From Spirochaetia bacterium (GTDB lineage: Bacteria > Spirochaetota > Spirochaetia > PWKH01): DNA of 5,316 nucleotides. Position numbers and translations under genes: made by a program. Under the pieces are notes generated by a model that saw only the letters and a program-made list of their open reading frames with translations, was not told where the DNA came from and did not search any database. How positions within the stretch are numbered: position 1 is the first letter of the stretch; every line of letters starts with the position of its first letter. Below, piece after piece: positions 1 through 5,316 of the stretch. The stretch is from assembly GCA_007128345.1 (NCBI GenBank), contig SKXS01000125.1, positions 1 to 5,316 of the forward strand. The letters run 5' to 3'.

Positions 1-896
1 GGTGCGAACATGTTCACCAGGAGGATGGAGAAGGTGATGGCCTCCGGCCAGTTGGAAAAGACCCTGATCACCACTGTCAGCAGCCCGAAGGCTGTACCGT
101 AGATCCACCTTCCCAGGTTGGTTGACTGGGAACAGGAAATGGGATCGGTAATCATGAACCAAGCCCCCAGCATGAAGCTCCCGCTGACCAGCGCGTAAAG
201 CGGGTTGATCGCTCCCTCTACCCCCGCAGCAAAAAGCAGGCTCTGGAGTATCATGAACGACACGATGGATGAGACGACGAGTCTCCAGTTAGCCGCCTTT
301 TTCCATACGATGTAGATTCCCCCGAGAATGATCAGCAGGGCTGAAGCCTCACCTATGGAACCGGACACCTGGCCGATGAAGAGGGACAGGAAGCTCACTG
401 ATTCGCCCCCTGCCTGGACTACCAGAGGAGTCGCAGTTCCTATGCTGTCCGCCTGGGGTGCATATACCCCGAACCCGCCCGGGAACCATCCGTAGCGGCT
501 GACTGCCGTAGGAATGAAGTTGCTTGTCATGGGCACGCCGAAGCTGATATAGATGAATGCTCGTCCCGTTATTGCAGGATTAAAGACGTTCTTTCCGAAC
601 CCTCCGAAGACCATCTTCCCGAATATGATGCCGAAGGCGATGCCCACCGCGGCTATCCAGATCGGAACCGTAGGAGGAAGGGAAAGTGCAAAGAGCGCGC
701 ATGACACGAACAGCGACGTGCTGATCTTCATGGAGAAGTATCTGGCCATGGCAAATTCGCACACGTATCCGATGGAAAAGACCACCGCGTAAATCAGCAG
801 CACCCGCCAGCCGTACCAGTAGATGCCCGCCAGCGCCAGCGGCGCTAGCCCGTACAAGACCGTGATCATGATCGGCTGTTTCTGGATTGAGTACAT
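1..896 (-). CDS. rnfD: RnfD/NqrB-family electron transport complex subunit (partial, C-terminus beyond the left edge)
   Basis: This is an integral inner-membrane subunit of an Rnf/Nqr-type redox-driven ion pump. Family members carry a covalently bound FMN attached to threonine by ApbE. Visible are 298 residues with several hydrophobic segments (about 8-28, 31-50, 60-98, 184-197, 207-225, 234-250 and 265-280). Family hallmarks are LPPTVP at 73-78, FGGFGKNVFNPAITGRAF at 97-114 and FMITDPIS at 247-254. The probable flavin site is D150-S-I-G-T-A-T156, with Thr156 as acceptor; the usual motif is Dxx(S/T)GAT, so the two residues before A-T are G-T instead of S/T-G. The short N-terminus resembles RnfD, whereas the TNLGRWIYG stretch at 259-267 recalls NqrB, so the subtype is open. 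The ATG follows a G-rich ribosome site (AAGGGGGGATC). By family length only some 20-30 residues should be missing. No rnfC or nqrA precedes it; the upstream gene is nrdJ. Confidence 0.88.
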   Translation of the reverse strand, partial: MYSIQKQPIMITVLYGLAPLALAGIYWYGWRVLLIYAVVFSIGYVCEFAMARYFSMKISTSLFVSCALFALSLPPTVPIWIAAVGIAFGIIFGKMVFGGFGKNVFNPAITGRAFIYISFGVPMTSNFIPTAVSRYGWFPGGFGVYAPQADSIGTATPLVVQAGGESVSFLSLFIGQVSGSIGEASALLIILGGIYIVWKKAANWRLVVSSIVSFMILQSLLFAAGVEGAINPLYALVSGSFMLGAWFMITDPISCSQSTNLGRWIYGTAFGLLTVVIRVFSNWPEAITFSILLVNMFA

Positions 897-933
897 GATC
901 CCCCCTTGGCAGAATGCGTAGCAGTCAGGAGCC

Positions 934-963
934 AGTATACCGTGTTTTACCTGTTCTGTTCAA
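934..963 (-). promoter_or_regulatory. Candidate sigma-70-type promoter for the RnfD/NqrB gene
   Basis: On the minus strand a TTGAAC box (958-963, 4/6 to TTGACA) is separated by 18 bp from TATACT (934-939, 5/6 to TATAAT). Initiation about 7 bases downstream would give a leader of roughly 30 nt that includes the G-rich Shine-Dalgarno. The whole 897-977 gap shows no hairpin plus T-run after the nrdJ stop, so read-through from nrdJ is also possible. The -10 region is 16/20 identical to the one ahead of the M42 peptidase gene. Confidence 0.5.
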
Positions 964-977
964 TCGTATATTGACTT

Positions 978-3461
978 CTAACACTCACTGTATCCGCAGG
1001 AGAAGCATTTTTTGCATCCCTCGATATTCAGAAATGTCCCGTTTCCGCATACAGGACAGATATCTGCGGCAACTCCTTTCACATCATCACCGTTCTCATC
1101 AAAAGGAAGAAGCTTCTGCTGCGCGGCAATCTCATCCTCCTCATCAGGAAGTTCGGGATACCGATGGTCTCCCTGGCTGCCGATGTGCTCCTCCAGCGCC
1201 TGGGCTATGGCATCAGGGAGGCTCATGATGCGGTTCCGCCCAAACCCGGTCTGCCTTCCTGAGCCGATGCTCCGCAGCTGGGCGATCACTGATTCGGCCC
1301 GCTGCTTCGGGGTAAGCGGGCTGGGCATGCGGAGAATCAAGCTGATAAGCCTGCCGATTCCTTCCGCATCGGCGGCAACATCGGACCCCACTTTCGCTAC
1401 GTTGATGAAGACCTCGAAGGGGTCCTGGAAATAGTCACCGTCGGAGTTCACTGTGATGTAGGCAGTGCCGATGGGGCTGTTCTTGCGGTAGGTTGTACCC
1501 CTGAGCACCGTCGGGCGGACCCGGGGCTTTGCTGCCGCCGCGGGTTCTTCCTTCTCCTTCTTCAGGTTGAGCACCTGGCTGTCCCGGGACCCGTCCCGGT
1601 AGGTAGTGCCCCCCTTGCATCCGAGGTCGTACATAAGCTGGTAGAGCTCTGCGGTCTCCTTCACCGTGTACTCGGAGGGAGTGTTGCCGGTTTTGGAGAT
1701 GCTGGAATCCACCCATTTCTGTATTGCAGCCTGCACCCGTACATGCCCCTCAGGGGGAAGGTCCATGGCCGTTACGAAGTATGCAGGCAGTTCGGCATCC
1801 CCATGCTCCTTCACCCATTCCTCGTAAACGTCGACCCGCTCAATATGGGTTCCCATCCTGCCCATACGCTCCCACTCCCAGAAGTAGTAGGGTTCTATCC
1901 CGGTGCTGGTACCCACCATGGTGCCGGTAGTACCTGTGGGGGCCTGGGTCAACAGCGTTACATTGCGGATGCCCTTATCGCGTATTCCCGCCCTGATCTC
2001 ATCAGGCAATTGCTTCACGAATCCGCTCTGAAGATACTTATCCGCATCAAAGAAGGGAAACGATCCCTTTTCGGCAGCCAGGTCTATGCTCTCCTGGTAC
2101 GCCGCTTCCGCCATGAACCGGTAGAGCTTGTCGATGAACTCGATGCATTCAGGACTTCCGTAGGGTATCTTGAGGCGCACGAGCAGCTCCGCTAAGCCCA
2201 TAGTGCCCAGTCCCACACGCCGCTCCCCCAGCTGCTGCGTCTTGTTCTCCTCGAAGAAGTAGGGGGTATCATCAATGACTGAATCGAGAAACCGGACAGC
2301 GTACCGTACTGCCTTGCCCAAGTCCTCCCATGCCACGTCAGTTCCCTGGATGAACTTCCCCAGGTGCAGGGATCCCAGATTGCACACACCCCATGCAGGC
2401 AGACCCTGCTCGCCGCAGGGGTTGGTGCACCGGATACGTGAGTAGTACCAGGAATTGCTGTAGGCATTGTAGTGGTCTACAAAGAAGATTCCCGGCTCAG
2501 CGGATGCCCAGGCACTTTCAATAATCTCGTTCCAGATGGTCCGTGCCTTCACCTTCCGGAACTCAATGACCTTCCTCCCCGCATCCTTCCATGCCTTCAT
2601 GTCCCCGTCCCAGTGCGTTTCATACGCAGCATCGGTGGTGTCGGGGAAGTAGAGGGTCCATTCCAGGTCCTCCTTCACCGCCTCCATGAAGGCGTCCGAA
2701 ATGGCTACCGAGATGTTCGCGTTGGTGATCTTTCCCATTTCCCGCTTGCTGCTTATGAAGTCCAGCAGGTCCGGATGCCAGTCGTCTAGGATGAGCATGA
2801 GCGCTCCCCTGCGGCTCCCTCCCTGCTCGATAAGCCCGGTGACAAAGCTGTAGAGAGCACCCCAGGAGACCGAACCGCTGGACCGGCCGTTTACCCCCCG
2901 CACGTATGCGTGCCGCGGTCTCAGAGATGAAAGGTTGATCCCTACTCCGCCGCCGCGGGACATGATCTCGGTCATGTGGGTTAAGGTCTCCATGATGCCG
3001 CCCCTGCTGTCCTTAGGTGAGGGGATCACATAGCAGTTATAGTAGGTAAGCTGCTGGTCAGTACCCGCGCCGGCAAGAATCCTGCCGCCGGGAACGAATC
3101 TCCAGTCATCGAGGAGCCACCGGTAGTTTTGGGTCCACTGATCCTGCTTGCCCGCTTCCTCGCGCTTGGCAACGCCGGATGCAACTCTGTCGAGCATCTC
3201 TTCAGGCTCCGTCTCAAGAGGTTTGTCGATATAGTCTCGGGATACGACGATCTCACTTTTATCCTCCAGCACAACCCGAAACGCGTCTCCGCCTGCTGCT
3301 CCCTTGATATGGCCGATCTCACGCTGGCCTGTCTGGATGCTGCTGACCACCACCACGAGATCACCGCGGGAGAGGGATTTCTTCTTCATGTCCTTGAGCG
3401 CATAACGGTCAAGGAATATCTTTCTGCCCAGCGGTTTCAGTCGGTTTTTCGGTGTGTTCAC
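978..3461 (-). CDS. nrdJ: Adenosylcobalamin-dependent class II ribonucleotide reductase with TSCPD domain
   Basis: The enzyme reduces ribonucleotides to deoxyribonucleotides in the cytoplasm, using an adenosylcobalamin-derived thiyl radical, independently of oxygen. In the 827-residue form, the N-terminal 100 residues are a beta-rich leader domain without a recognisable ATP cone. The ten-stranded barrel follows, with redox Cys143 (YNCYVIPSP), N347-P-C349-G-E351 carrying the radical Cys, Asn and Glu, partner Cys360 (GVCNLGS), and the phosphate-binding PTGTTGT at 508-514. A charged/Ala linker (about 634-648) leads to a TSCPD domain (about 649-759, GTTYRKNSPIGTAYITVN). The tail is Cys-rich (C802, C805, C816, C819, C822, C827; CGYSEC end) and probably accepts reducing equivalents or binds metal. 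All catalytic residues are present and no intein interrupts them. GTG at 3461 is preferred because AGGAG lies 8 nt upstream. In-frame ATG 3506 and TTG 3530 (850 aa) lack well-spaced sites. Confidence 0.96.
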   Translation of the reverse strand: MNTPKNRLKPLGRKIFLDRYALKDMKKKSLSRGDLVVVVSSIQTGQREIGHIKGAAGGDAFRVVLEDKSEIVVSRDYIDKPLETEPEEMLDRVASGVAKREEAGKQDQWTQNYRWLLDDWRFVPGGRILAGAGTDQQLTYYNCYVIPSPKDSRGGIMETLTHMTEIMSRGGGVGINLSSLRPRHAYVRGVNGRSSGSVSWGALYSFVTGLIEQGGSRRGALMLILDDWHPDLLDFISSKREMGKITNANISVAISDAFMEAVKEDLEWTLYFPDTTDAAYETHWDGDMKAWKDAGRKVIEFRKVKARTIWNEIIESAWASAEPGIFFVDHYNAYSNSWYYSRIRCTNPCGEQGLPAWGVCNLGSLHLGKFIQGTDVAWEDLGKAVRYAVRFLDSVIDDTPYFFEENKTQQLGERRVGLGTMGLAELLVRLKIPYGSPECIEFIDKLYRFMAEAAYQESIDLAAEKGSFPFFDADKYLQSGFVKQLPDEIRAGIRDKGIRNVTLLTQAPTGTTGTMVGTSTGIEPYYFWEWERMGRMGTHIERVDVYEEWVKEHGDAELPAYFVTAMDLPPEGHVRVQAAIQKWVDSSISKTGNTPSEYTVKETAELYQLMYDLGCKGGTTYRDGSRDSQVLNLKKEKEEPAAAAKPRVRPTVLRGTTYRKNSPIGTAYITVNSDGDYFQDPFEVFINVAKVGSDVAADAEGIGRLISLILRMPSPLTPKQRAESVIAQLRSIGSGRQTGFGRNRIMSLPDAIAQALEEHIGSQGDHRYPELPDEEDEIAAQQKLLPFDENGDDVKGVAADICPVCGNGTFLNIEGCKKCFSCGYSEC

Positions 3462-3469
3462 AGCTTCTT

Positions 3470-3474
3470 CTCCT
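3470..3474 (-). promoter_or_regulatory. Shine-Dalgarno AGGAG deciding the nrdJ start
   Basis: AGGAG on the minus strand is followed by 8 nt and then GTG at 3459-3461. The surrounding AGAGGAGAAG is the only well-placed ribosome site among the possible in-frame starts. It directly abuts one arm of the inverted repeat in the leader, so its accessibility could depend on RNA folding. Confidence 0.75.
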
Positions 3475-3534
3475 CTCTTGGGGTTACTTGCCCCGATATT
3501 CACCATACCCCCAAGAGGGGGAAATATCAAGGGG
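3475..3534 (-). promoter_or_regulatory. Structured nrdJ leader with competing hairpins beside the ribosome site
   Basis: In the mRNA sense three pairings can be drawn. Hairpin A pairs CCCCC with GGGGG (3517-3521 with 3508-3512) around the loop TCTT. Stem C encloses A: CCCC and GATATT (3531-3534, 3523-3528) pair with AATATC and GGGG (3495-3500, 3491-3494), leaving a two-base bulge. Pairing B joins CTCTTGGGG (3517-3509) to CCCCAAGAG (3483-3475), nine perfect base pairs ending at the base before the AGGAG site. A and B share bases and exclude each other; B together with C would be a pseudoknot. The pairings are read directly from the sequence; a role in translational control is inference. If translation began at TTG 3530 this stretch would be coding instead. 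Confidence 0.4.
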
Positions 3535-3539
3535 AAAAG

Positions 3540-3595
3540 GCACTAGATATGTGGTTTTTTTTTAGATTAGTACGTAATTACACTACTGATAGTAT
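3540..3595 (-). promoter_or_regulatory. Candidate nrdJ promoter with NrdR-like boxes
   Basis: Upstream of nrdJ lies a partial palindrome, ACACTACTGATAGTAT (plus strand 3580-3595). It matches the NrdR box consensus ACACwAtATaTwGTGt at about 12 of 16 positions, with an unmatched centre. A second CAC-N7-GTG element (3541-3553) has one base fewer between half sites than the consensus and lies about 40 bp away, close to four helical turns. A possible minus-strand -10, TACTAT (3589-3594), overlaps the first box, but no good -35 accompanies it. NrdR is known to repress ribonucleotide reductase genes through paired boxes; its presence here is inferred from two imperfect sites. A run of nine A (minus strand, 3555-3563) lies between the boxes. 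Confidence 0.28.
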
Positions 3596-4645
3596 GTTAC
3601 TGCATGCGTCTTGATTAAACTCCCGGCAGAAGCACACTAACAGCTCCAGGAGATCCGTAAAGTCATCAATGCAGCACATAGCATTATGGCTGTGGGCATA
3701 CCGGACAGGCACACCGAAGACGATCGATGGAATTCCGCCGCCCGACAGGTGAAGTGATCCCCCGTCGGTTCCCCCGTTACGCCGTACTGTCTCCTGCACG
3801 CGGAGCTCACGCCTGGAGACCAGTTCCCGGACATACCTAAGCAATCCCCTGTGGGCAATCATCCTGGGATCGTAGATGCGCACATGCGCTCCCCCGCCTA
3901 CGCGCGTCTGGGATGAAGCGTTGATCCCAGGTGTGTCATCCGCGGGAGCTCCCTCAAGGACCAGCACCACATCAGCCTGCAAATGCCGTGAGAGCGCCTC
4001 GGCTCCCCTGATGCCCACCTCTTCCTGCACCGTGGCGCAGCATACTACCCTGCAGGGAAGCTGCGTACCGGCTATGCGCTCGGCCAGGGCAATCATCGAA
4101 GCCACCCCGATGCGGTCATCCAGGGCTTTGGTAAATATCCTGCGGCTCTGCCCGTCATAATGAAACCGGGTTGCGGGTATCACCGGATCACCGAGCTGGA
4201 CACCCATACGGGATATCTCCTCTCTTGAGGAGGCGCCGACATCTACAAAGAGGTCCGATATCTCCGGGAGTCCAGCTCCCTGGAGATGGTGAGGAGGCAC
4301 TGCTCCGATGATCCCGGGCAGCACCTTATCACCTGCATGCACGTCCACAGGCGAAGCCGCAAGGGTAAGCGGGTTGAACCGACCCAGGCTCTCCAGCCGC
4401 AAAAACCCGTCACCGGTGATATCAGCTACAAGGAAGCCGACCTCATCCATGTGGGCGGCCAAAACGACCACCGGCCCATCCTTATTTCCCCCGCGCACAT
4501 GGGCGAGCACATTCCCAATAGGGGTCGTCTCAATACGGTCACAGAGGGGTTCCATATGCTTTCTGTACAGAGATGCCACAGCCCCTTCGCATCCGGAAGT
4601 GCCCGGCAGAAGCGTATATGTCTTGATGAGCTCAGTCAGTTCCAT
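3578..4645 (-). CDS. M42-family metallo-aminopeptidase (glutamyl aminopeptidase / cellulase M-like)
   Basis: Members are cytoplasmic, usually large self-assembling (TET-type) di-metal aminopeptidases that trim short peptides. The 355-residue form has family length and all motifs in order: H65 and D67 in AHMDEVG, D176 in KALDDRIG, the catalytic and metal-binding pair E208-E209 in TVQEEVG, E231 in LEGAPADDTPG and H318 in RYAHSHNAM. The fourth metal ligand is thus Glu where TET enzymes have Asp, which other M42 members also show. A typical insert-domain motif, DLFVDVGASSREE, lies at 131-143. ATG 4645 is chosen because MELTELIKTYTLLPG resembles the family N-terminus and a promoter lies immediately upstream. 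GTG 4675 would add ten residues but has no ribosome site. The last codons overlap the proposed nrdJ regulatory box. Substrate preference cannot be read from sequence. Confidence 0.93.
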   Translation of the reverse strand: MELTELIKTYTLLPGTSGCEGAVASLYRKHMEPLCDRIETTPIGNVLAHVRGGNKDGPVVVLAAHMDEVGFLVADITGDGFLRLESLGRFNPLTLAASPVDVHAGDKVLPGIIGAVPPHHLQGAGLPEISDLFVDVGASSREEISRMGVQLGDPVIPATRFHYDGQSRRIFTKALDDRIGVASMIALAERIAGTQLPCRVVCCATVQEEVGIRGAEALSRHLQADVVLVLEGAPADDTPGINASSQTRVGGGAHVRIYDPRMIAHRGLLRYVRELVSRRELRVQETVRRNGGTDGGSLHLSGGGIPSIVFGVPVRYAHSHNAMCCIDDFTDLLELLVCFCREFNQDACSNILSVV

Positions 4646-4651
4646 GTCACC

Positions 4652-4708
4652 AGTATACGTGGTTTTAACTTTCACTGCAATCTACATAAAAAAATAACAA
4701 AAAAATTT
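4652..4708 (-). promoter_or_regulatory. Candidate promoter and UP-like element for the M42 peptidase gene
   Basis: On the minus strand TATACT (4652-4657, 5/6 to TATAAT) lies 17 bp from a weak -35, TTGCAG (4675-4680, 3/6). Immediately upstream of the -35 are two runs of seven T, with AAATTTTTTT at 4699-4708. This resembles the distal UP-element pattern AAAWWTWTTTT and sits about 53-63 bp upstream of the predicted start. Initiation 6-7 bases beyond the -10 falls at or next to ATG 4645, predicting a leaderless or nearly leaderless mRNA. Confidence 0.45.
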
Positions 4709-4776
4709 CCTTTAGTGTATATAAAGTGTAACTTGTTAATACAGCGTACGGTTTAGGTTTTATCCTTGCATCCTGT

Positions 4777-4804
4777 TTCATACAGGTATACATTGATATA
4801 TAAT
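4777..4804 (+). promoter_or_regulatory. Candidate promoter for the lipoprotein gene
   Basis: A perfect -10 TATAAT (4799-4804) is preceded by TTCATA (4777-4782, 4/6 to TTGACA) with a 16-bp spacer. Start of transcription near 4811 would leave a leader of about 80 nt before the ATG at 4890. The promoter points away from the M42 peptidase promoter, and about 70-100 bp separate the two. Confidence 0.5.
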
Positions 4805-4825
4805 GGTGTGTAGCGTAGCAGCATA

Positions 4826-4864
4826 GAGCCCTGTCCTTTCTCACCTTATGCGCACAGGTGGCTC
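4826..4864 (+). promoter_or_regulatory. Hairpin in the lipoprotein mRNA leader
   Basis: GAGCC then CTGT (4826-4834) can pair with ACAG (4854-4857) and GGCTC (4860-4864), giving nine base pairs with a two-base bulge and a 19-nt loop. No T-run follows, so it is not a classical terminator. It ends 14 nt before the GGAGG site and may affect mRNA stability or translation. Function is unknown. Confidence 0.3.
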
Positions 4865-4889
4865 ATGCGAACAGCAATGGAGGTAAGAT

Positions 4890-5316
4890 ATGAAGCGATT
4901 GGCGTTACTATCAGTGTCAATCCTGCTGGTCCTGTCGGCCTGTAACCTCAATCTCGTAAAAGAGGTGACAGTCGAAGGAACGCCTGAAATACAGGCTCCT
5001 GCAGGAAAGATGGTACTGGATTTAAGCGATATCTTTGATTTGGAAGAACTGCTCATCGACGGACTCAAGGACAGCCTCGGAGATGATGCAACCGTAAGCG
5101 GTGAAGTGAAAGATGGTGCATTTACGGTATCGCTTGAGAAGAGTTTGTTTAATATCGACTCATCAGAATTTTTTACTGATGCGGATAAGGACAAAGTAAA
5201 GCTTGATGATATCTCGGAGCCGATACCGAAATTCGAATTTGAAATTCCTACCTTTGACCAGTCAATTGTAGTAGAACAAGCCCTTGAACCGATAGATTCA
5301 CCTGTTGATAGAAACA
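4890..5316 (+). CDS. Uncharacterised acidic lipoprotein (partial, continues beyond the right edge)
   Basis: The first 142 residues are visible and stay open to the window end. The N-terminus is a classic lipoprotein signal peptide: MKR, a hydrophobic stretch at 5-15, and the lipobox L15-S-A-C18, where Cys18 would be lipidated after cleavage by signal peptidase II. Asn follows the Cys, so an aspartate-at-+2 inner-membrane retention signal is absent. The mature part is rich in Asp/Glu and has alternating hydrophobic stretches that suggest beta strands (for example VSGEVKDGAFTVSLEKSL near 69-86, FEFEIPTF near 115-122). No catalytic or binding motif is recognised. The start is firm: GGAGG at 4879-4883 is 6 nt from the ATG. 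Base composition in several parts is near 38-45% G+C, lower than the minus-strand genes. Family and function are unknown. Confidence 0.85.
   Translation, partial: MKRLALLSVSILLVLSACNLNLVKEVTVEGTPEIQAPAGKMVLDLSDIFDLEELLIDGLKDSLGDDATVSGEVKDGAFTVSLEKSLFNIDSSEFFTDADKDKVKLDDISEPIPKFEFEIPTFDQSIVVEQALEPIDSPVDRN

Noticed and set aside
1012..2195. Open frames on the plus strand opposite nrdJ (for example 1012-1434 and 1743-2195)
   Set aside because: They lie entirely antisense to a well-supported reductase gene, have no recognisable family features, and are expected shadows of a GC-biased coding strand.
978..3461. Intein or intron in nrdJ, a frequent insertion target
   Set aside because: The reading frame is continuous through NPCGE, the PTGT loop and all other conserved blocks, with no insertion of intein size.
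3508..3563. Plus-strand intrinsic terminator formed by CCCCC/GGGGG and the following T9 run
   Set aside because: The T-run starts more than 30 bases after the hairpin and no plus-strand gene ends here.
3462..3577. Cobalamin riboswitch ahead of the B12-dependent reductase
   Set aside because: The 116-bp gap is too short for the usual cobalamin riboswitch of about 200 nt, and no B12-box-like segment was seen.
4657..4713. Small leader peptide: AAAGGAA followed by TTG and 11 codons upstream of the M42 gene
   Set aside because: It is mostly homopolymer-encoded Leu/Phe, uses a TTG start, and lies upstream of the more convincing promoter, so it has no independent support.
4714..4729. NrdR-box-like sequence ACACTTTATATACACT (minus strand) in the divergent intergenic region
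   Set aside because: The second half site is a direct rather than an inverted repeat, so palindromic symmetry is lost, and neither neighbouring gene is a reductase gene.
4841..5194. Minus-strand open frame opposite the lipoprotein gene
   Set aside because: The product is a low-complexity Ser-rich translation. The plus-strand gene has a proper ribosome site, signal peptide and lipobox over the same bases.

Overview
This window looks like chromosome from a moderately GC-rich bacterium; sample lines of the nrdJ region are about 55% G+C by hand count. An adenosylcobalamin-dependent (class II) ribonucleotide reductase with a TSCPD domain, an Rnf/Nqr-type ion-pumping membrane subunit and a small lipoprotein together fit an anaerobic or facultative diderm bacterium. 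Spirochaetota is a possible home, but that is a weak inference from overall impression and no marker gene fixes it. There are no RNA genes, insertion sequences, CRISPR arrays or phage genes in the window.

Layout: three genes lie on the minus strand and are read right to left. A M42-family aminopeptidase (about 3578-4645) comes first, then nrdJ (978-3461), then the N-terminal 298 residues of an RnfD/NqrB-family subunit (1-896, running off the left edge). A divergent plus-strand gene for a lipoprotein (4890 onward) runs off the right edge. The A+T-rich interval 4646-4889 is a divergent promoter region.

The three minus-strand genes are separated by 81-116 bp. Each has its own plausible control region, and no intrinsic terminator is evident between them, so both read-through and internal initiation are possible. 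The nrdJ leader is the most interesting non-coding part. It holds nested and mutually exclusive inverted repeats that end exactly at the Shine-Dalgarno sequence. It also has a candidate NrdR-like palindrome over the last codons of the upstream peptidase gene.

The peptidase promoter appears to place transcription start at or next to the preferred ATG, which would give a leaderless mRNA. Its -10 region is closely similar to the promoter ahead of the RnfD/NqrB-type gene. Functionally, the genes concern deoxynucleotide synthesis, peptide turnover, redox-driven ion transport and an unknown envelope lipoprotein. They do not form one evident pathway, and I see no convincing new multi-gene system; the novelty here is mainly regulatory.
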